DNA of 64,000 nt. Source: Anodontia alba (lineage: Eukaryota; Mollusca; Bivalvia; Lucinida; Lucinidae). Shown piece after piece: positions 33,941 to 45,086 of the stretch (positions are counted from its first letter, which is position 1; each line of letters starts with the position of its first letter). The notes below the pieces were generated by a model. That model ran no database searches and was not told the DNA's origin. It saw only the letters and a program-made list of their open reading frames with translations. The translations under genes were made by a program, and so were the position numbers. The stretch is taken from assembly GCA_964016985.1 (NCBI GenBank), contig OZ024823.1, forward strand, positions 132,018,112-132,082,111. The letters run 5' to 3'.

Positions 33941-34608
33941 ATATCACTTGTTCTGCTATTTACAGTAACCAAATATGGTAGCTATGTTCCCGATTAACAG
34001 AACTGTTAATGCTGGCCACATATGTCAGGTTACTTTAACTTAATTCAACTGACTTATGCCATTTTATGATGGACACAGGAGTATATCATTTGAACAAATT
34101 ATGCCATGTGTGAGCAGAAAAGACTGCATTATTTGAGCTGCTTCAAGCGGAAAATGCTCTTCAGACGTTCCGTCAAATTAATCTTTCAATGGGCATGCTT
34201 GCCCCCTTAGCAAGGCCAAATGTCTAATTCTTGGCTGAAGTTTCCCCTTGGCCTCCGTATAAGTGAGTGAACCTTTGCTATTCACATATGCTATAACGGC
34301 TCTTTTCAGATAAAGTGGCTCAGATATAGTGGGGAGATCTGCAAGCTGAATAATCACAAATGGCTAAAGATAATTACTGCCAAAACACAGCCTATAAAAT
34401 ATCTGCATTGTCTTTTTGTACAAATATACACTATCTGAACAAGATACAATCAGTGGCAGAGAATTTCTTTATATAATATTCTTTACCAACTCTGTTGACT
34501 ACTCTTGTTGGAAATACAACTATAAAAACTGACAATGTTTCATCAACAGTAACAAACTGATGCTTTAGCTGGCATAATTATTCATTATCTGACTACAATA
34601 TTAGCCTG
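33941..34608. other. Unassigned
   Basis: AT-rich; no gene, RNA gene or recognised repeat. Confidence 0.5.
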
Positions 34609-34849
34609 GGCCCAGTTGTTCAAAGCGTCGTTAGCTTAAAGAGCTTGTTAAGGGTCATTTCATTAACTGTTTTAACGGATTCAATACACAATATTCTGAT
34701 ATTTTTTGCTGAAAAAATCTGAGTAGCTTTTGCACTGCAAAAGCTACTCACTTTTTTCAGCAAAAAATATCAGCATATTTGCGTATCACTTGATGTAAAT
34801 TTTAGCAAATCGTTAACTAACGATGTCGTTAGCTTTGAACAACTGGGCC
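34609..34849. mobile_element. P1 palindromic MITE
   Basis: 241 bp, CTG on both flanks, termini GGCCCAGTTGTTCAAAG. Central stem 'gtagcttttgcactgcaaaa'. Confidence 0.9.
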
Positions 34850-34886
34850 CTGTACTTCTCCTTAACATCCCTTCTTCGTTTTGGTA

Positions 34887-35056
34887 TGGTAAATGTCCTA
34901 AAATTTTGTACACCAAAGTTTCTGACAAAATGGCACGGGCAAACAGTGATCATGGGTCTACATTGTTTTCCATTCCACTAAGTATTTTAACAAATAACTG
35001 CATAAAAAGCAAAAAATAAATGGACTAAAGTGTTTCAAATTTTAGGACATTTACTG
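34887..35056. mobile_element. P2 MITE, internally deleted
   Basis: 170 bp between TA sites (34885-34886, 35057-35058). Termini 'tggtaaatgtcctaaaa' and 'ttttaggacatttactg'. The hairpin centre is missing ('gcaaacagtgatcatgggtc'). Confidence 0.85.
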
Positions 35057-35289
35057 TAATTATTTTTTTTATTTATTTTTCACCAAACTACTGATGTGCA
35101 CAGGAATCAATATCCTACAGCAAGGTAAGATGTTTGTATTTTGCAGATCAAACTCAAAAAAATATTAACAAGCAACTCTAAGCATTTCTTTTTTCCTCTA
35201 AAAATCTTCATTTTACTTCCTCATTACAGGACATGTTAGAGGGGTGTATTTGATGATAATTCTGGGATAATTTTCACATTCTCTATAAA

Positions 35290-35690
35290 ACATATCTTGT
35301 CAGTGCTCATTAGAAGCACCTTCCCGAGTTTTTTGTTGAAGTTTTACAGCCCAGTCAACCCACTGGGGTCATGTCGAGGGCGGTCAGTTTACCTAACTAC
35401 ACTTTTTCCTGGGCAGGCTTAGTCCTCTAAGCGGTTAACCAGTCCTTGTGCATTTTCTTTTGCCAGAAACTGACAAATGTTCTTCTTGAATCAGCAGAAG
35501 AGAGAGAATGACAGTAGAAAATATTTCATAATCAATATCCATGAAATAATATTGCTGGACCTGGAGGGGATCGAACCTGTGGCCTCCTGATCTCCAGTCG
35601 GATGCAAATCCAACTGAGCTGCCAAGGCCGGCTACCTCTCCAAGTTCTAATGAGTACCCACAATGTAAATTTTTATGGAGAAATATAACC
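35290..35690. mobile_element. P6 hairpin element split by a SINE
   Basis: 'gctcattagaagcaccttcc' at the left and 'aagttctaatgagtacccac' at the right are the two arms. The SINE lies between them at the loop. Confidence 0.8.
35331..35633 (-). mobile_element. Full-length tRNA-derived SINE (family B)
   Basis: On the minus strand: head 'gccggccttggcagctcagt', a B-box-like 'ggttcgatccc', the body, and a tail near 'gtaaaacttcaac'. The flanks ACCTTCCCGAGTT and ACCTCTCCAAGTT (35318-35330, 35634-35646) agree at 10 of 13 bases. Confidence 0.88.
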
Positions 35691-36040
35691 AATTATCCTA
35701 GAATTATCACCAAAACTCTTCCTTAACAAGTTTTCTGTGTATCCAAACGAGCAAGCACATAGAACAGACAAACAAACAAGAAAATATACATGTTTTGAGC
35801 TAAATAAAATGAAGATGTTTTTTGAGAAGAAGAATAATGGGGCTTCTCAATGGGCATCTATGCTGTCTTTTCAGGGCCTTACTTATTTGTTTAAAGGATA
35901 ATGCATTGGTATACAGTAAACACCCTAAAAAGACCCTGCATGAGTTGTCTGCCCTTGACCCACTGTCTGCATATCAGAAAATCTTTTCACCATAGCTATA
36001 CATGTGTGATAGGGGTATCAAAATCAATATTTTTCTCATT
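35691..36040. other. Unassigned
   Basis: No recognisable feature. Confidence 0.45.
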
Positions 36041-36140
36041 TGTCAACAAAAACATTTTGTGGTACTCATTAGAAGTGCCTCAGTGGGGTGCTTCTAATGA
36101 GTACCACAACATGTTTTTGTGTGTGTGAAGAAATGATAAA
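36041..36140. mobile_element. P6 hairpin element
   Basis: 'gtactcattagaagtgcctc' and 'gtgcttctaatgagtaccac' form a nearly perfect stem. Confidence 0.75.
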
Positions 36141-36397
36141 AATATCAACTTTTTTGGGTTGAAAAATGTGACTTATCTGGAGTTATATAAACATTGACTT
36201 GGCCAATTTTACAGCATGTGACATTGATGAGCTTGAGGAATGTTCAAAATTCCAACAATGATAAAAGCATGTTTGACCTGATACATAATGAAGCATTTAA
36301 CATTACATCGTAAAAAAAGCTTATCACATTTTGAATAAATAACACTATTATGACAGGACCATAAAACCCTAAATATTCAGATAGCAAGCACTTATAG

Positions 36398-36720
36398 GCC
36401 ACATGCCATATTTAGCCTAAATATTAGGACACCTTAAATCCTGACTATCCTTTGTCCTAAAATCTAAACAAGTGTGTTTTACAACAATGCACCTGATGCT
36501 GTGTCTAAAACCTATCAGATGAATGGCAAACAGTGCAGACCCTGATCAGATGCTGCATTCTGGGTCCACACGGTTTGCTCAAGCCAGTCAAGGTTATTAA
36601 AGCAGGCCAGAAACCCATTTTTAATTCTGCAGCATTCTGGGTCCACCCCGTTTGCTCAAGCCAGTCAGGGTTATTAAAGTAGGTCAGAAACCCATTTTTA
36701 CCCACTTAACTATGTAACCA
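36398..36720. mobile_element. P3-type MITE with 77-bp tandem duplication
   Basis: 'catatttagcctaaatatta' at the left and the shared core 'gcaaacagtgcagaccctga'. The right arm is present twice: 36555-36631 and 36632-36708 both carry 'gcattctgggtccac' and 'tttgctcaagccagtca'. Confidence 0.8.
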
Positions 36721-36772
36721 CCTACAATGGAAGCCTCAGTTTGCAAAACTAACTTTTCCCCCTTACCTTTAA

Positions 36773-36992
36773 CCCTTCTCTTGCTAAACACGACATGCCC
36801 TGTCTTAGCAAACATGTAGATCCAGATCAGTTGGCTTGTAAAGAAGCCAACCAGTTGGCTTCTAACTGATCTGGATCTGCACTGGTTGCCATTAAGTATG
36901 TGAATTTGTATCAACAACCTAGGTCAAGTAATCTGATTGGCTGAAAATTAGAAGTAGGCGTGGCATCTTAATTTATTCAGCATGACAAGCGG
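36773..36992. mobile_element. P5 MITE with expanded hairpin centre
   Basis: Left TTAA 36769-36772; right mutated. The centre contains 'gttggcttgtaaagaagcca' followed by 'accagttggcttctaactga', a partial duplication of the loop-proximal stem. Confidence 0.8.
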
Positions 36993-36999
36993 TTATGTT

Positions 37000-37407
37000 C
37001 TTACCATCTGAATTTTAGGGTACTTTTCGTACAAAGAAAGGACTGGGAACTATTTTACAGATGATTGTGTGAACTGCAAGGCTCCTTTACCTTTAACCTG
37101 CTGTGGACAGAAGCAGATAGTATGGAGTTTTTCCCATACAATAAGGTATCAAATGTTCTTCAAATAAACTGAATAAAATGTCAAACCCTGTTGACATAGT
37201 AAAATATTTGAAGTTATGTCTTCTAAGATCTGAATACTGCAGGTTAAAGGTCAATAAGTTCATCAAGCTGTCAGGAGTATTTACACAGATCTATATATTA
37301 TACAGAAAGGCTCCAAGTAAGTAGCTATTCTACAGATCAATACAGTTACCCTTTTTGTTTAGTATTTCTCATGGGATCTTTTTTTGAGACTAACCTAATG
37401 AGGTTCC
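37000..37407. other. Unassigned
   Basis: No gene or repeat recognised. Confidence 0.45.
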
Positions 37408-37411
37408 TTAA

Positions 37412-37576
37412 TCCTTGTCCTGCTGAATCCGGATATACCCTGCCTTTGCAAACCGTGTAGATCCAGATCAGTTGGCTTCAGTATGTGAATTTGTATCAAT
37501 AATCTAGATTAAGTAATCTGATTGGCTGACAATTAGAAATGGGTGTGGCACCTTTATTTATTCAGCATGACAAGGG
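37412..37576. mobile_element. P5 MITE missing its right core arm
   Basis: TTAA at 37408-37411 and 37577-37580. The sequence jumps from 'gatcagttggcttc' to 'agtatgtgaatttgtatc', so the complementary half of the hairpin is gone. Confidence 0.85.
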
Positions 37577-37580
37577 TTAA

Positions 37581-37775
37581 TTTACCACATTTATGCTAAA
37601 TATTGGGACACCTTAACTCTTCACAATACTTTTGTCCTAAACTTTGAACAAGTCCATTTCACTACCAGCTGACATGTCTTAAACACAGCTGGATGAGTGG
37701 TAAACAGTGCAGAGGCTGATCAGGGTCTACACTGTTTACACATGCCTGTCTGCCCCAATACTAAAGGTAAACATA
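37581..37775. mobile_element. P3-type MITE, core partly deleted
   Basis: 'accacatttatgctaaatat' and 'taaacagtgcagaggctgat' followed by 'cagggtctacactgtttac'. Confidence 0.65.
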
Positions 37776-37878
37776 GTACTTTAACATGGAGAAATAAAAC
37801 AACAAAACTTATGAATACCCTGCTTATTTGGAGCTCTTTACATGATTTAAAGTATGTGGGACTAAACTACTGCATTAA

Positions 37879-38055
37879 CCTTTACCATTCTATGGGCAAA
37901 TTCAGAAAACTATTAATATATTTCTTACTTCTCCTAGTAAATAGGCTTTAAACTTTCATGCAAATTGACAATCTGCATGAAATTTAAAATTCTAGTTTCT
38001 GGGAAAAATACTTCTAAATGTCATTTGTTGAATTTTTTTCCCAGCATGCTAAGCG
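37879..38055. mobile_element. P7 TTAA-flanked MITE
   Basis: TTAA 37875-37878 and 38056-38059; centre 'tgcaaattgacaatctgca'. Confidence 0.85.
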
Positions 38056-38135
38056 TTAACAGCAGAATGTTGCTTCAGAACTTCCATTCTACTTCATTTT
38101 TAACCACTCTTTCATTAATTAGAATATTGAATTAA

Positions 38136-38313
38136 TCCTGAACTTTACCTCTCTATTGGCAAAATCATCAGATGACAGATATTTTTCATATTTTTCCAGA
38201 AAAACAAGCTTTGACATTTCCTGATAATTGTCATCTTAGAAGACATTTAAGCCTAATTTCTAGGAAAAAAATATTTCAAAATATGTCTGCTTTTTTTCCC
38301 AAAATGCTAACTA
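38136..38313. mobile_element. P7-like TTAA-flanked MITE, diverged
   Basis: TTAA 38132-38135 and 38314-38317. 'gctttgacatttcctgataa' and 'agcctaatttctaggaaa' are its arms. Confidence 0.75.
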
Positions 38314-38448
38314 TTAAGACACAGTATGATTATGTATAAGTAATCTCCCCTGTCAGCACTTTATTATGTTATATTGTAAAATAAACATCCAATCTGAAGT
38401 GAAGCAACTTGACTTATTCATTAATCTGGATTAGTATGATAATCTTAA

Positions 38449-38600
38449 CCCTAGTCCTGCTGAACCTGGATATGTCCTGACTTTGAAAACAGTGTAGATC
38501 CAGATCAGAATGTGAATTTGTATTAACAACCTGGATTAAGTAATCTGACTGGCTGAAAATTTGAAGTGGGCGTGGTTTAATATATTCAGCATGGCAAGGA
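38449..38600. mobile_element. P5 MITE, hairpin centre deleted
   Basis: TTAA 38445-38448 and 38601-38604. Only 'gtgtagatccagatcag' of the core remains. Confidence 0.85.
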
Positions 38601-38664
38601 TTAATATGCTGTACTCAAATGAGTGTCACCATGAGAACTTGTGTCTTCGAGCCTATATGTACAG

Positions 38665-39927
38665 CAGGGCTCTGGAAATTTTGAAATCTGAATCGGTCCA
38701 GCCGATGACGATGACGTCATCAATGAGCCCATTTCCAAAAAAAAAATAAGTATATATCACCTATCACGAAAACTAATGACAATTGGCAGTCCTATAACTC
38801 CTTTTTAATAATACACCTCTACCCCGTTATATGACGGAAGTCCGGGTATAACGAGCATGTTCAAAGCTGACGTCATCAATAAATACAGTCAGGTATGTAA
38901 AAAGAAAGAAAAAAAAAAACTGTTTTGTTGTTATTTCCACCTCTGCAGGGTTTTCCTAAACTATTTGTAAACAACTGATTCCCGTCTTGTAAAAGCACGA
39001 AGACGGCGGGAAACAGGAGAGACGGAACGAAACGACTTTCATGGACCCAAATAGGTCTAATAAAAAAAAAGGCCTGCGCCACGGGCGGTTTTGCAGTTTT
39101 CAATGTTTCAAGATTTGACCAGACTGCTTAAATTTTAAGCACTGACCACTCTTGTCTAGCGCAAGTGGTGCATTACTTATTTTTACCGTGAAATCTACCT
39201 TGAATTGTACTCGTGTGTTACGGCAATCAACAACAACAACAACAAAAAAAGAATCAATCAATTATACCCAGATCAGACGCCGTTGTATGCGACATCTGAT
39301 CAGGAGGTACACGGTTTGGGAATTAATTTATCAGATCTGGGACCGACAAACCGTGTTGATCAAAACAAAAAGGAAGAGGAAGAAAACGGGTGCGGTCAAG
39401 CGGTGCATTCTTTTACTACTCTCAGTAAAGCGACCTTTGATCTTTTGGACACGCCGACTGCACCTGGATGTTTTGCAGTCTCAGTGTATTCACACGTGTC
39501 ACACAAACGGATTATTATCAGACTACCATTACTGATGATTCGTGTTAATCGCTTGTTTACCGCACAAAGGTCAGTGAAGTGTTGATTTTTTGACAATGTT
39601 TGGATAATGACGTAATTAATTTGTGCTGCGGTAGGTTGCCGTTATTCAGCTGTCTCTCCAATATACATGTCAAATGACAGTTTAGAGCCTTTTAACTACC
39701 ATAATATCGCATTTAAAAGGTGCCCGAACGTTGTCGGTTTGTGAAGACTCGACCGTTTGTGTTTTTTGAACATCGTTGATTCGTGAAAATTGGTTGGCTG
39801 GGGAAAAATGGGGTTCAAGGCACAAACCTGTTGGACCGATTTATTAGCGTTTTGGGGTGTTTGAAATCGGTCCAGAATTCTTAATTTCGGTCCAGACCGG
39901 CTATTTTTCCGGTTTTCCCGAGCCCTG
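38665..39927. mobile_element. Non-autonomous hAT element, 1.26 kb
   Basis: Termini CAGGGCTC and GAGCCCTG, with sub-terminal 'tcggtccag' repeats, flanked by an exact 8-bp duplication ATGTACAG (38657-38664, 39928-39935). These are hAT signatures. GC and CpG content are higher than in the surroundings, suggesting a younger insertion. Two overlapping open frames (39152-39535 and 39205-39585, ~126 codons) resemble no hAT transposase or BED zinc-finger motif I know. Part of the interior is itself palindromic ('gatcagacgccgttgtatgc ... catctgatcagg'). Confidence 0.88.
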
Positions 39928-39935
39928 ATGTACAG

Positions 39936-40118
39936 CGACGACCTTGACTCCTTATCAGACTTCTATACTTTGAACATGTCCATTTTACTAACTGCCGACA
40001 TGTCTAAAATGTATTTAAAGGAAAACAGTGTAGACCCTGATTAGACACCGTGTGCTGCAGCATCTGATCTCCCTCTACACTATTTGCTCAGCACCCTCTG
40101 TCTGACATGGTAAATACA
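39936..40118. mobile_element. P3-type MITE
   Basis: 'aaaacagtgtagaccctgat' pairs with 'catctgatctccctctacac'; the ends are 'ccttatcaga' and 'gacatggtaaatac'. Confidence 0.65.
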
Positions 40119-40680
40119 GTACTAAGACCCGGACAAACAAAAGCAAAATAATTGCTCAAGAGATGAGGGTTCATTTATTTTCACAAATATCTGTGAGACA
40201 GAAATAATGGCAACATCAACCTACCGTAATATTATAAATGCATATATGAACAACCTGTGTGTATGAAATTTACTACCTTTAAGACAGCTGTAAACATCCT
40301 AAAATTCTGACAATAAACCTAATTAGAGACGAGTCTATTACTAAACAATACCAGACCCTGTGGAGTAGGAGGTTGGTTCATGTATAACATGTTTACAGGT
40401 TGGTTTGTGTATAACCTGTTTACAAAATTTATGAAATAACCAGTTTTGCCACACCCCAGCATACATGTTTATATAATGCACATTGAAATATCACACGAAA
40501 ACTTTGAAAGAAAATAAACCCCCTCCCTCCAAAAAAAACAACAAAAAAAAACTGTTTTATGTTTGCTCCATCATCATGGCAGCATGTATTCAATATTTGA
40601 AAAAAAAAAGTTTAAGCATAGGGCTAGATAAGAGGCATATATTGATAATCGTTTTATTTCTCCATGAAAACATATTATCT
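40119..40680. other. Unassigned
   Basis: 'aggttggttcatgtataaca' repeats once near 40370-40420. No gene is seen; open frames are A-rich and unconvincing. Confidence 0.45.
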
Positions 40681-40868
40681 TTTAACCTAAGCATTTGGAT
40701 AGACATGCCAAAGCAAACAATGTAGACCCAGTTCAGATGCTGCAGAAGACAGCATCTGATCAGTGTCTACATTATTTGCCACTCATCCAGCAGCTTTAGA
40801 AACATCAATAGGTTGTCAAATGTACAGTTCATATGTTAGGACAAGTATGGTAAGAAGTAAGGTGTCCA
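40681..40868. mobile_element. P3-type MITE
   Basis: The core 'acaatgtagacccagttcag' pairs with 'catctgatcagtgtctacat'. Right end 'aggacaagtatggtaag'. Confidence 0.7.
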
Positions 40869-40872
40869 ATTA

Positions 40873-41120
40873 CAGTCGACTCTTGTTATCTCGAATTCCA
40901 AGGGACTCTCTGAAATATTTCGAGATATCCATACTTCGACATATCAGATTTGCAGAATTGAGGAAAGACTAATTCTTTTAACCACATTTAACAACTATAT
41001 GTGTAATTGGACTCTTGAAATTAGAGATATATTTTGTACATGTTGTTAGATTTTCATGTTTAGGCAGGGAACAGATTTTCACTTCAAGATAAGCCAGTTT
41101 GAGATAGCGAGAGTCAACTG
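40873..41120. mobile_element. MITE with TA duplication ('cagtcgactcttgttatctc' ends)
   Basis: 248 bp between TA (40871-40872) and TA (41121-41122). The right end 'gagatagcgagagtcaactg' is the complement of the left. Internal arms are 'gtgtaattggactcttgaaa' type. Confidence 0.85.
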
Positions 41121-41139
41121 TATATTGGGTAACTATAGT

Positions 41140-41252
41140 ATATTCCCAGTAAGCATTCTTTATAAATCTATAGGGGGCTGTTATCGGCCCGTCAAGGTAA
41201 CTGACGGGCCGATAATGGCCCGCTATAGACTTATAAAGAATGTTAGCTGGGT
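41140..41252. mobile_element. Compact palindromic MITE
   Basis: Arms 'cattctttataaatctatag' and 'ctatagacttataaagaatg' enclose a GC-rich stem 'gttatcggcccgtca ... tgacgggccgataatgg'. Confidence 0.8.
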
Positions 41253-41626
41253 TGTGGGTTATCACTTATCTTTAGTGCTTGGCACTCCATATGCTGAAGT
41301 GTTTTGAAAAAGTACCCACAACATGTGTTTTCATGGGCAAGTAAGATAAATATCACCAGTTTGGCTGAAAAAAAAAAGTCCTTTATCTAGAACTGTATTA
41401 ATGTTTGGTCAATGATCATGACAGCGTGTTTTCAAGCCAACAACAAATAGACCATTAAGGCATTGGAATAAACTTGCTACATCAAGCAAAAAGCAATTTC
41501 ACTTTTCACTTGATATCACACAATGAGTTTGATTAATGGGGCCCTGTCTGGGTGAAGGTAGAGTACGGTATCTGCAAAAGGCTAACACCCAGATACAAAC
41601 GAGCCATCATGGGAAAGGAGGCGTTA

Positions 41627-41842
41627 CGATAAATGTCCTAAAATTTCTAACACTTTACTCCATATCTTTTTGGCCCAATTTTAGCTTTTTGTACAGGTTT
41701 CTTAAAATACTTAGTGGAGTGGTAAACAGTATAGACCCTGATCAAGACTGCTTCTTCAGGAGCAGTCTGATCTGTGTCTGCCCTGTTTGCATATGCAATT
41801 TTGTCAGACACTAAGGTGTATGAAATTTTTGGACATTTACCG
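41627..41842. mobile_element. P2 MITE, TA target duplication
   Basis: 216 bp, TA at 41625-41626 and 41843-41844. Core 'agactgcttcttcaggagca'. Confidence 0.88.
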
Positions 41843-42359
41843 TATTGCTTATGCAAACATCAAAAGTTCAGGTATGACTGTGCATCTAAACAGTCTCGCC
41901 AGAACCTGTGCTGTTTGTTCATGTAAATGTAGGCCAAGAGGAAACACCTGCCAAAGAACTAGGCATGGCCTTACTAAGGCAAAGAAAAATTAATCCCCTT
42001 CTACTCTACCTTCTCCCATACAAAGCCCTAATAAGGCGAACAGAATTCCCTCTGTGTTTATTGCACAAATGGGACAGTTCAAAGCTATGATACAGGTATT
42101 CAGAATGTATGGCAGCCTTCTCTGAGTTAAGGTTTAACAGCCCTGTCAATAATATTTCATTCATGTTGAGCAGTTTCTCACACAGAAGATGAAAAAAAAG
42201 AAGAATGATAGATAAGAAAAAGGTCTCAGACCTAACTTGATCAAACGAGGCAAGAATTTTCCTGCCAAAAGCTAATGATGGCAGTGTAACTTTTTGCTAT
42301 TCATTACAAAAACACGCCTATTCAAATATACTGAAAATTTCACCACCAAAAACTGAGAT
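41843..42359. other. Unassigned, with a decayed core hairpin at its start
   Basis: 41850-41925 has 'tgcaaacatcaaaagttcag' and 'agaacctgtgctgtttgttc', a diverged hairpin. The rest is unassigned. Confidence 0.45.
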
Positions 42360-42490
42360 ATAAATTCTGATATTTTTCATATTTCTGCTCAAAACATAGA
42401 TTGTGGGTACCTGTTAGAACTGCCTCACCAAGGCAGTTCTAACAAGTACTCACAATCTATGTTCTTGAGCAGAAATCAGAAAAAATAATG
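42360..42490. mobile_element. P6 hairpin element
   Basis: 'gtacctgttagaactgcctc' and 'gcagttctaacaagtactca' with outer arms 'atttctgctcaaaacataga' and 'tctatgttcttgagcagaaa'. Confidence 0.8.
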
Positions 42491-42589
42491 TATACCCCTG
42501 TAAACCCCATTTTTACTATACAAAAGTGGGGTTGAAGGGGCTCAATATAGTTTATGCCAAATCATATCTTGTTAGTACTCATAAATAAA

Positions 42590-42894
42590 AGCAGAATCAA
42601 CTAGTAAGAGTGTTTTCAGAGAAAGCAGATGTCCCCCAACCTTGAATTTTCAGTTTTTCTACTGCTGTAACCTTGAAAATTAAGTCAAGATCATCAAATC
42701 TAATCAGCTCTTTGTTATGTTTCAATTATATATCCATGAAAATTTGGTCAAAATCCATCCACTGATAAGATATTGTGTGGATAAGCAAAAGTGATGTCTA
42801 CACAAACTCCAACGCTGATGCCGACGCTAAAGGGATCCACACCAAAATCAATATATCCCCCTTCCCGTAGGAGGGGGGGGGGGGGGGGGGGGGG
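42590..42894. repeat. Repeat element ending in a poly(G) run
   Basis: 'gtaaccttgaaaattaagtc', 'tggtcaaaatccatccactg', and the terminus 'accaaaatcaatatatcccc' followed by 'cccgtaggagg' and a G run to 42894. A similar terminus occurs at 49948-50002, so this is a dispersed element of unknown class. Confidence 0.55.
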
Positions 42895-42989
42895 GAGATG
42901 GTTATAAGCTACTATGAAAATTGTAATGGGTACTATTTTGGAGCAATATTCATGAGAATTAAATTCTGTTTTTCTTTATCAGGTCTGTC

Positions 42990-43110
42990 CCTAACAATTA
43001 AGAGATTACCAGCCGGTTGTTCTTTTTCATTTTTCCTGGAAACAGAATTTGACATTTCATTTGAATATCATCTTACATGGTGAAATGTAAAGCCCTATTT
43101 TCATGAACGG
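42990..43110. mobile_element. P7-type MITE remnant
   Basis: 'cagaatttgacatttcattt' and 'tggtgaaatgtaaagcccta' arms only. Confidence 0.5.
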
Positions 43111-43180
43111 AAGAATCTATAATTTACTGCTAACTTGCAGCTATAGCAGAGTAAAGGCTAAAGCTTTATAAGGCACTGAG

Positions 43181-43390
43181 CGCTTAGCATACTGGGTAAA
43201 AAAATTCAGAAGATCACATTTTTAAACATTTTTCTTATTTTTCCAAGAAAACAGGATTTGACATTTCATGAAAATTGTCTCCTTAAGGAGACAATTTTCA
43301 TGAAATGTCAAACCCTGTTTTCAAGGAAAAAGTAAGAAAAATATCACAAATTTGTTGTCTGCTGAATTTGCCCAGAGTATGCTAAAGGTC
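43181..43390. mobile_element. P7 MITE with near-perfect hairpin
   Basis: Perfect centre 'attgtctccttaaggagaca', arms 'acaggatttgacatttcatg' and complement, ends 'cgcttagcatactggg' and 'cccagagtatgctaaagg'. The flanking TTAA sites are not retained. Confidence 0.8.
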
Positions 43391-43682
43391 AGCATCGAGT
43401 GTGCTAAAGGTCAGTATCTCAAAAACTACATTATTGTCCCACTGCCCAACATTTCACTATAATGATAAAACTGTGCAATATGCACAGAGGGAATAGATAT
43501 GTTTATGATGTGCTGGACTGTTACAAAATGTGTCATTTTACATGTGACATGTTCATTAAAATCAAATCCCATTATAAAGAATTCGAACATCACATATTGG
43601 ACAGAATGATAACCACATATAGGCAGTGAAGAAGCAAATGAAATCATGATCCAAATTAAACCATGTGTAAAAGGTGGCTTAA

Positions 43683-44079
43683 CACTTAGCACTCTGGGCT
43701 CAGTTGTTCAAAGCTAACGACATCGTTAGTTAACGATTCGTTAAAATTTACATCTAGTGATACGCAAATATGCTGAAATTTTTTGCTGAAAAAATGTGAG
43801 TGGCTTTTGCAGTGCAAAAGCTACTCACATTTTTTCAGCAAAAAATATCAGAATATTGTATACTGAATCCGCTAAAGCAGTTAACGAAATGACCCTTAAC
43901 GAGCTCATTAAGCTAACAATGCTTTGAACAACTGGGCCCTGGATAAATTTTCAGCAGACAATATTTTGAAATATTTTTTCCCAGGAAATAGGATTTGACC
44001 TTTTGAAATGTCAAATCTTGTTTTCTGGGAAAAATATGAAAATTATCTTCTGCTGAAATTGCCCAGAGAAGGGTTCAGG
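43683..44079. mobile_element. P7 MITE interrupted by P1
   Basis: Left TTAA 43679-43682. 'cacttagcactctg' continues after P1 as 'gataaattttcagcagacaa'. The remaining hairpin is short. A TTAA at 44080-44083 probably marks the right end. Confidence 0.75.
43697..43938. mobile_element. P1 palindromic MITE nested in P7
   Basis: 242 bp, flanked by CTG on both sides. Removing it plus one CTG restores the P7 sequence 'gcactctggataaattttc', supporting a 3-bp duplication. Confidence 0.9.
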
Positions 44080-44083
44080 TTAA

Positions 44084-44430
44084 CACATAGGTCAGCAGAG
44101 TAGGACCAGTTTAACCAGGCAGTTAAGATCACAGGCCTCATAATGGTCATGATTTTACGGGCATGAAATTTCTTATTTCAGATCTTATGGCTGGCCTTTT
44201 TTACATGAAAGCATAAGAAAATGTAAATTATTGAAGCCTGCAATCAGGACCAGGCCTGAAAAGTATGAGGCCTGTTAATATCAATAAAGTCATGCAGTCC
44301 TGGCATTTTTTTTTTTTTTTTTTTTTCGCTATCCTTCTATCCTTAAGGCTCTACAATCTCCACCAATCCTTGATTATGCCACTTTTCATATTTTTCAAAC
44401 TGATGCTAGACCTATCATGCAAACAGGGCT
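44084..44430. other. Unassigned, with a poly(T) run at 44308-44327
   Basis: No gene or recognised repeat apart from the T run. Confidence 0.45.
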
Positions 44431-44436
44431 TCTTAA

Positions 44437-44633
44437 CCCTTGTCCTGCTGAACCCGAATATACCCTGCCTTTGCAAACAGGATCCAGATCAGTTGGCTTC
44501 TTCAGAAACCGACTGAGCTTGATCTGCACTGTTTTGTCATTCAATGTGTGAATTTATATCCACAAACTGGATTAAATAATCTGATTGGATAACAATTTCA
44601 AATGGCATCTTAATTTATTCAGCATTACAAGGA
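44437..44633. mobile_element. P5 TTAA-flanked MITE
   Basis: TTAA 44433-44436 and 44634-44637. Core 'gatcagttggcttcttcaga', partly mutated on the right arm. Confidence 0.85.
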
Positions 44634-44767
44634 TTAACATGTATGCAAACTGGGAATATCTGCTTGGACATGTGGGCAGTCTAAACAAGGTTTCTTTGCT
44701 GATGGCTTCCGAGCAAGAAAGACTGCATGAATCTGATCTGGACTTTGCTATTTTGCAACTGTGTTAA

Positions 44768-44968
44768 CCCTTGTCCTGCTGAACCCTGATATACCCTGCC
44801 TTTGAAAACAGTGTAGATCCAGATCAGTAGGCTTCTGAAGAAGCCAACTGATCTGGATCTGCACTGTTTGCCATTAAGTATTTGAATTTGTATCAGCAAC
44901 TTGGATCAAGTAATCTGACTGAAGATTAAAAGTGGCGTTGCATCTTAATTTATTCAGCATGACAAGGG
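44768..44968. mobile_element. P5 TTAA-flanked MITE
   Basis: 201 bp between TTAA 44764-44767 and 44969-44972. Good core 'cagtgtagatccagatcag'. On the minus strand its end supplies AATAAA just downstream of the KLC stop codon. Confidence 0.9.
44949..44954 (-). promoter_or_regulatory. Candidate KLC polyadenylation signal, donated by a MITE
   Basis: AATAAA on the minus strand, about 130 nt past the TAA of the KLC terminal exon (45087-45089). It lies inside the P5 end (minus strand ctgaataaattaag). It is the first canonical hexamer after the stop. Use of this site is inferred; cleavage would fall near 44920-44940. Confidence 0.4.
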
Positions 44969-45086
44969 TTAAGGCCCTTCAGGTGAGACAATTCAGGTGA
45001 CAACTCATGAGAACTTTTGCTCCTACACAGTACATGTGAAATTCAATTAAATATTAATTAACTACAATCTATGTTAGTAGCGAATG

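Noticed and set aside
39152..39585. Two overlapping ~126-codon frames as hAT transposase
   Set aside because: No BED finger, no dimerisation or RNase-H-like motif. The poly-Asn/Lys stretch comes from a simple repeat.
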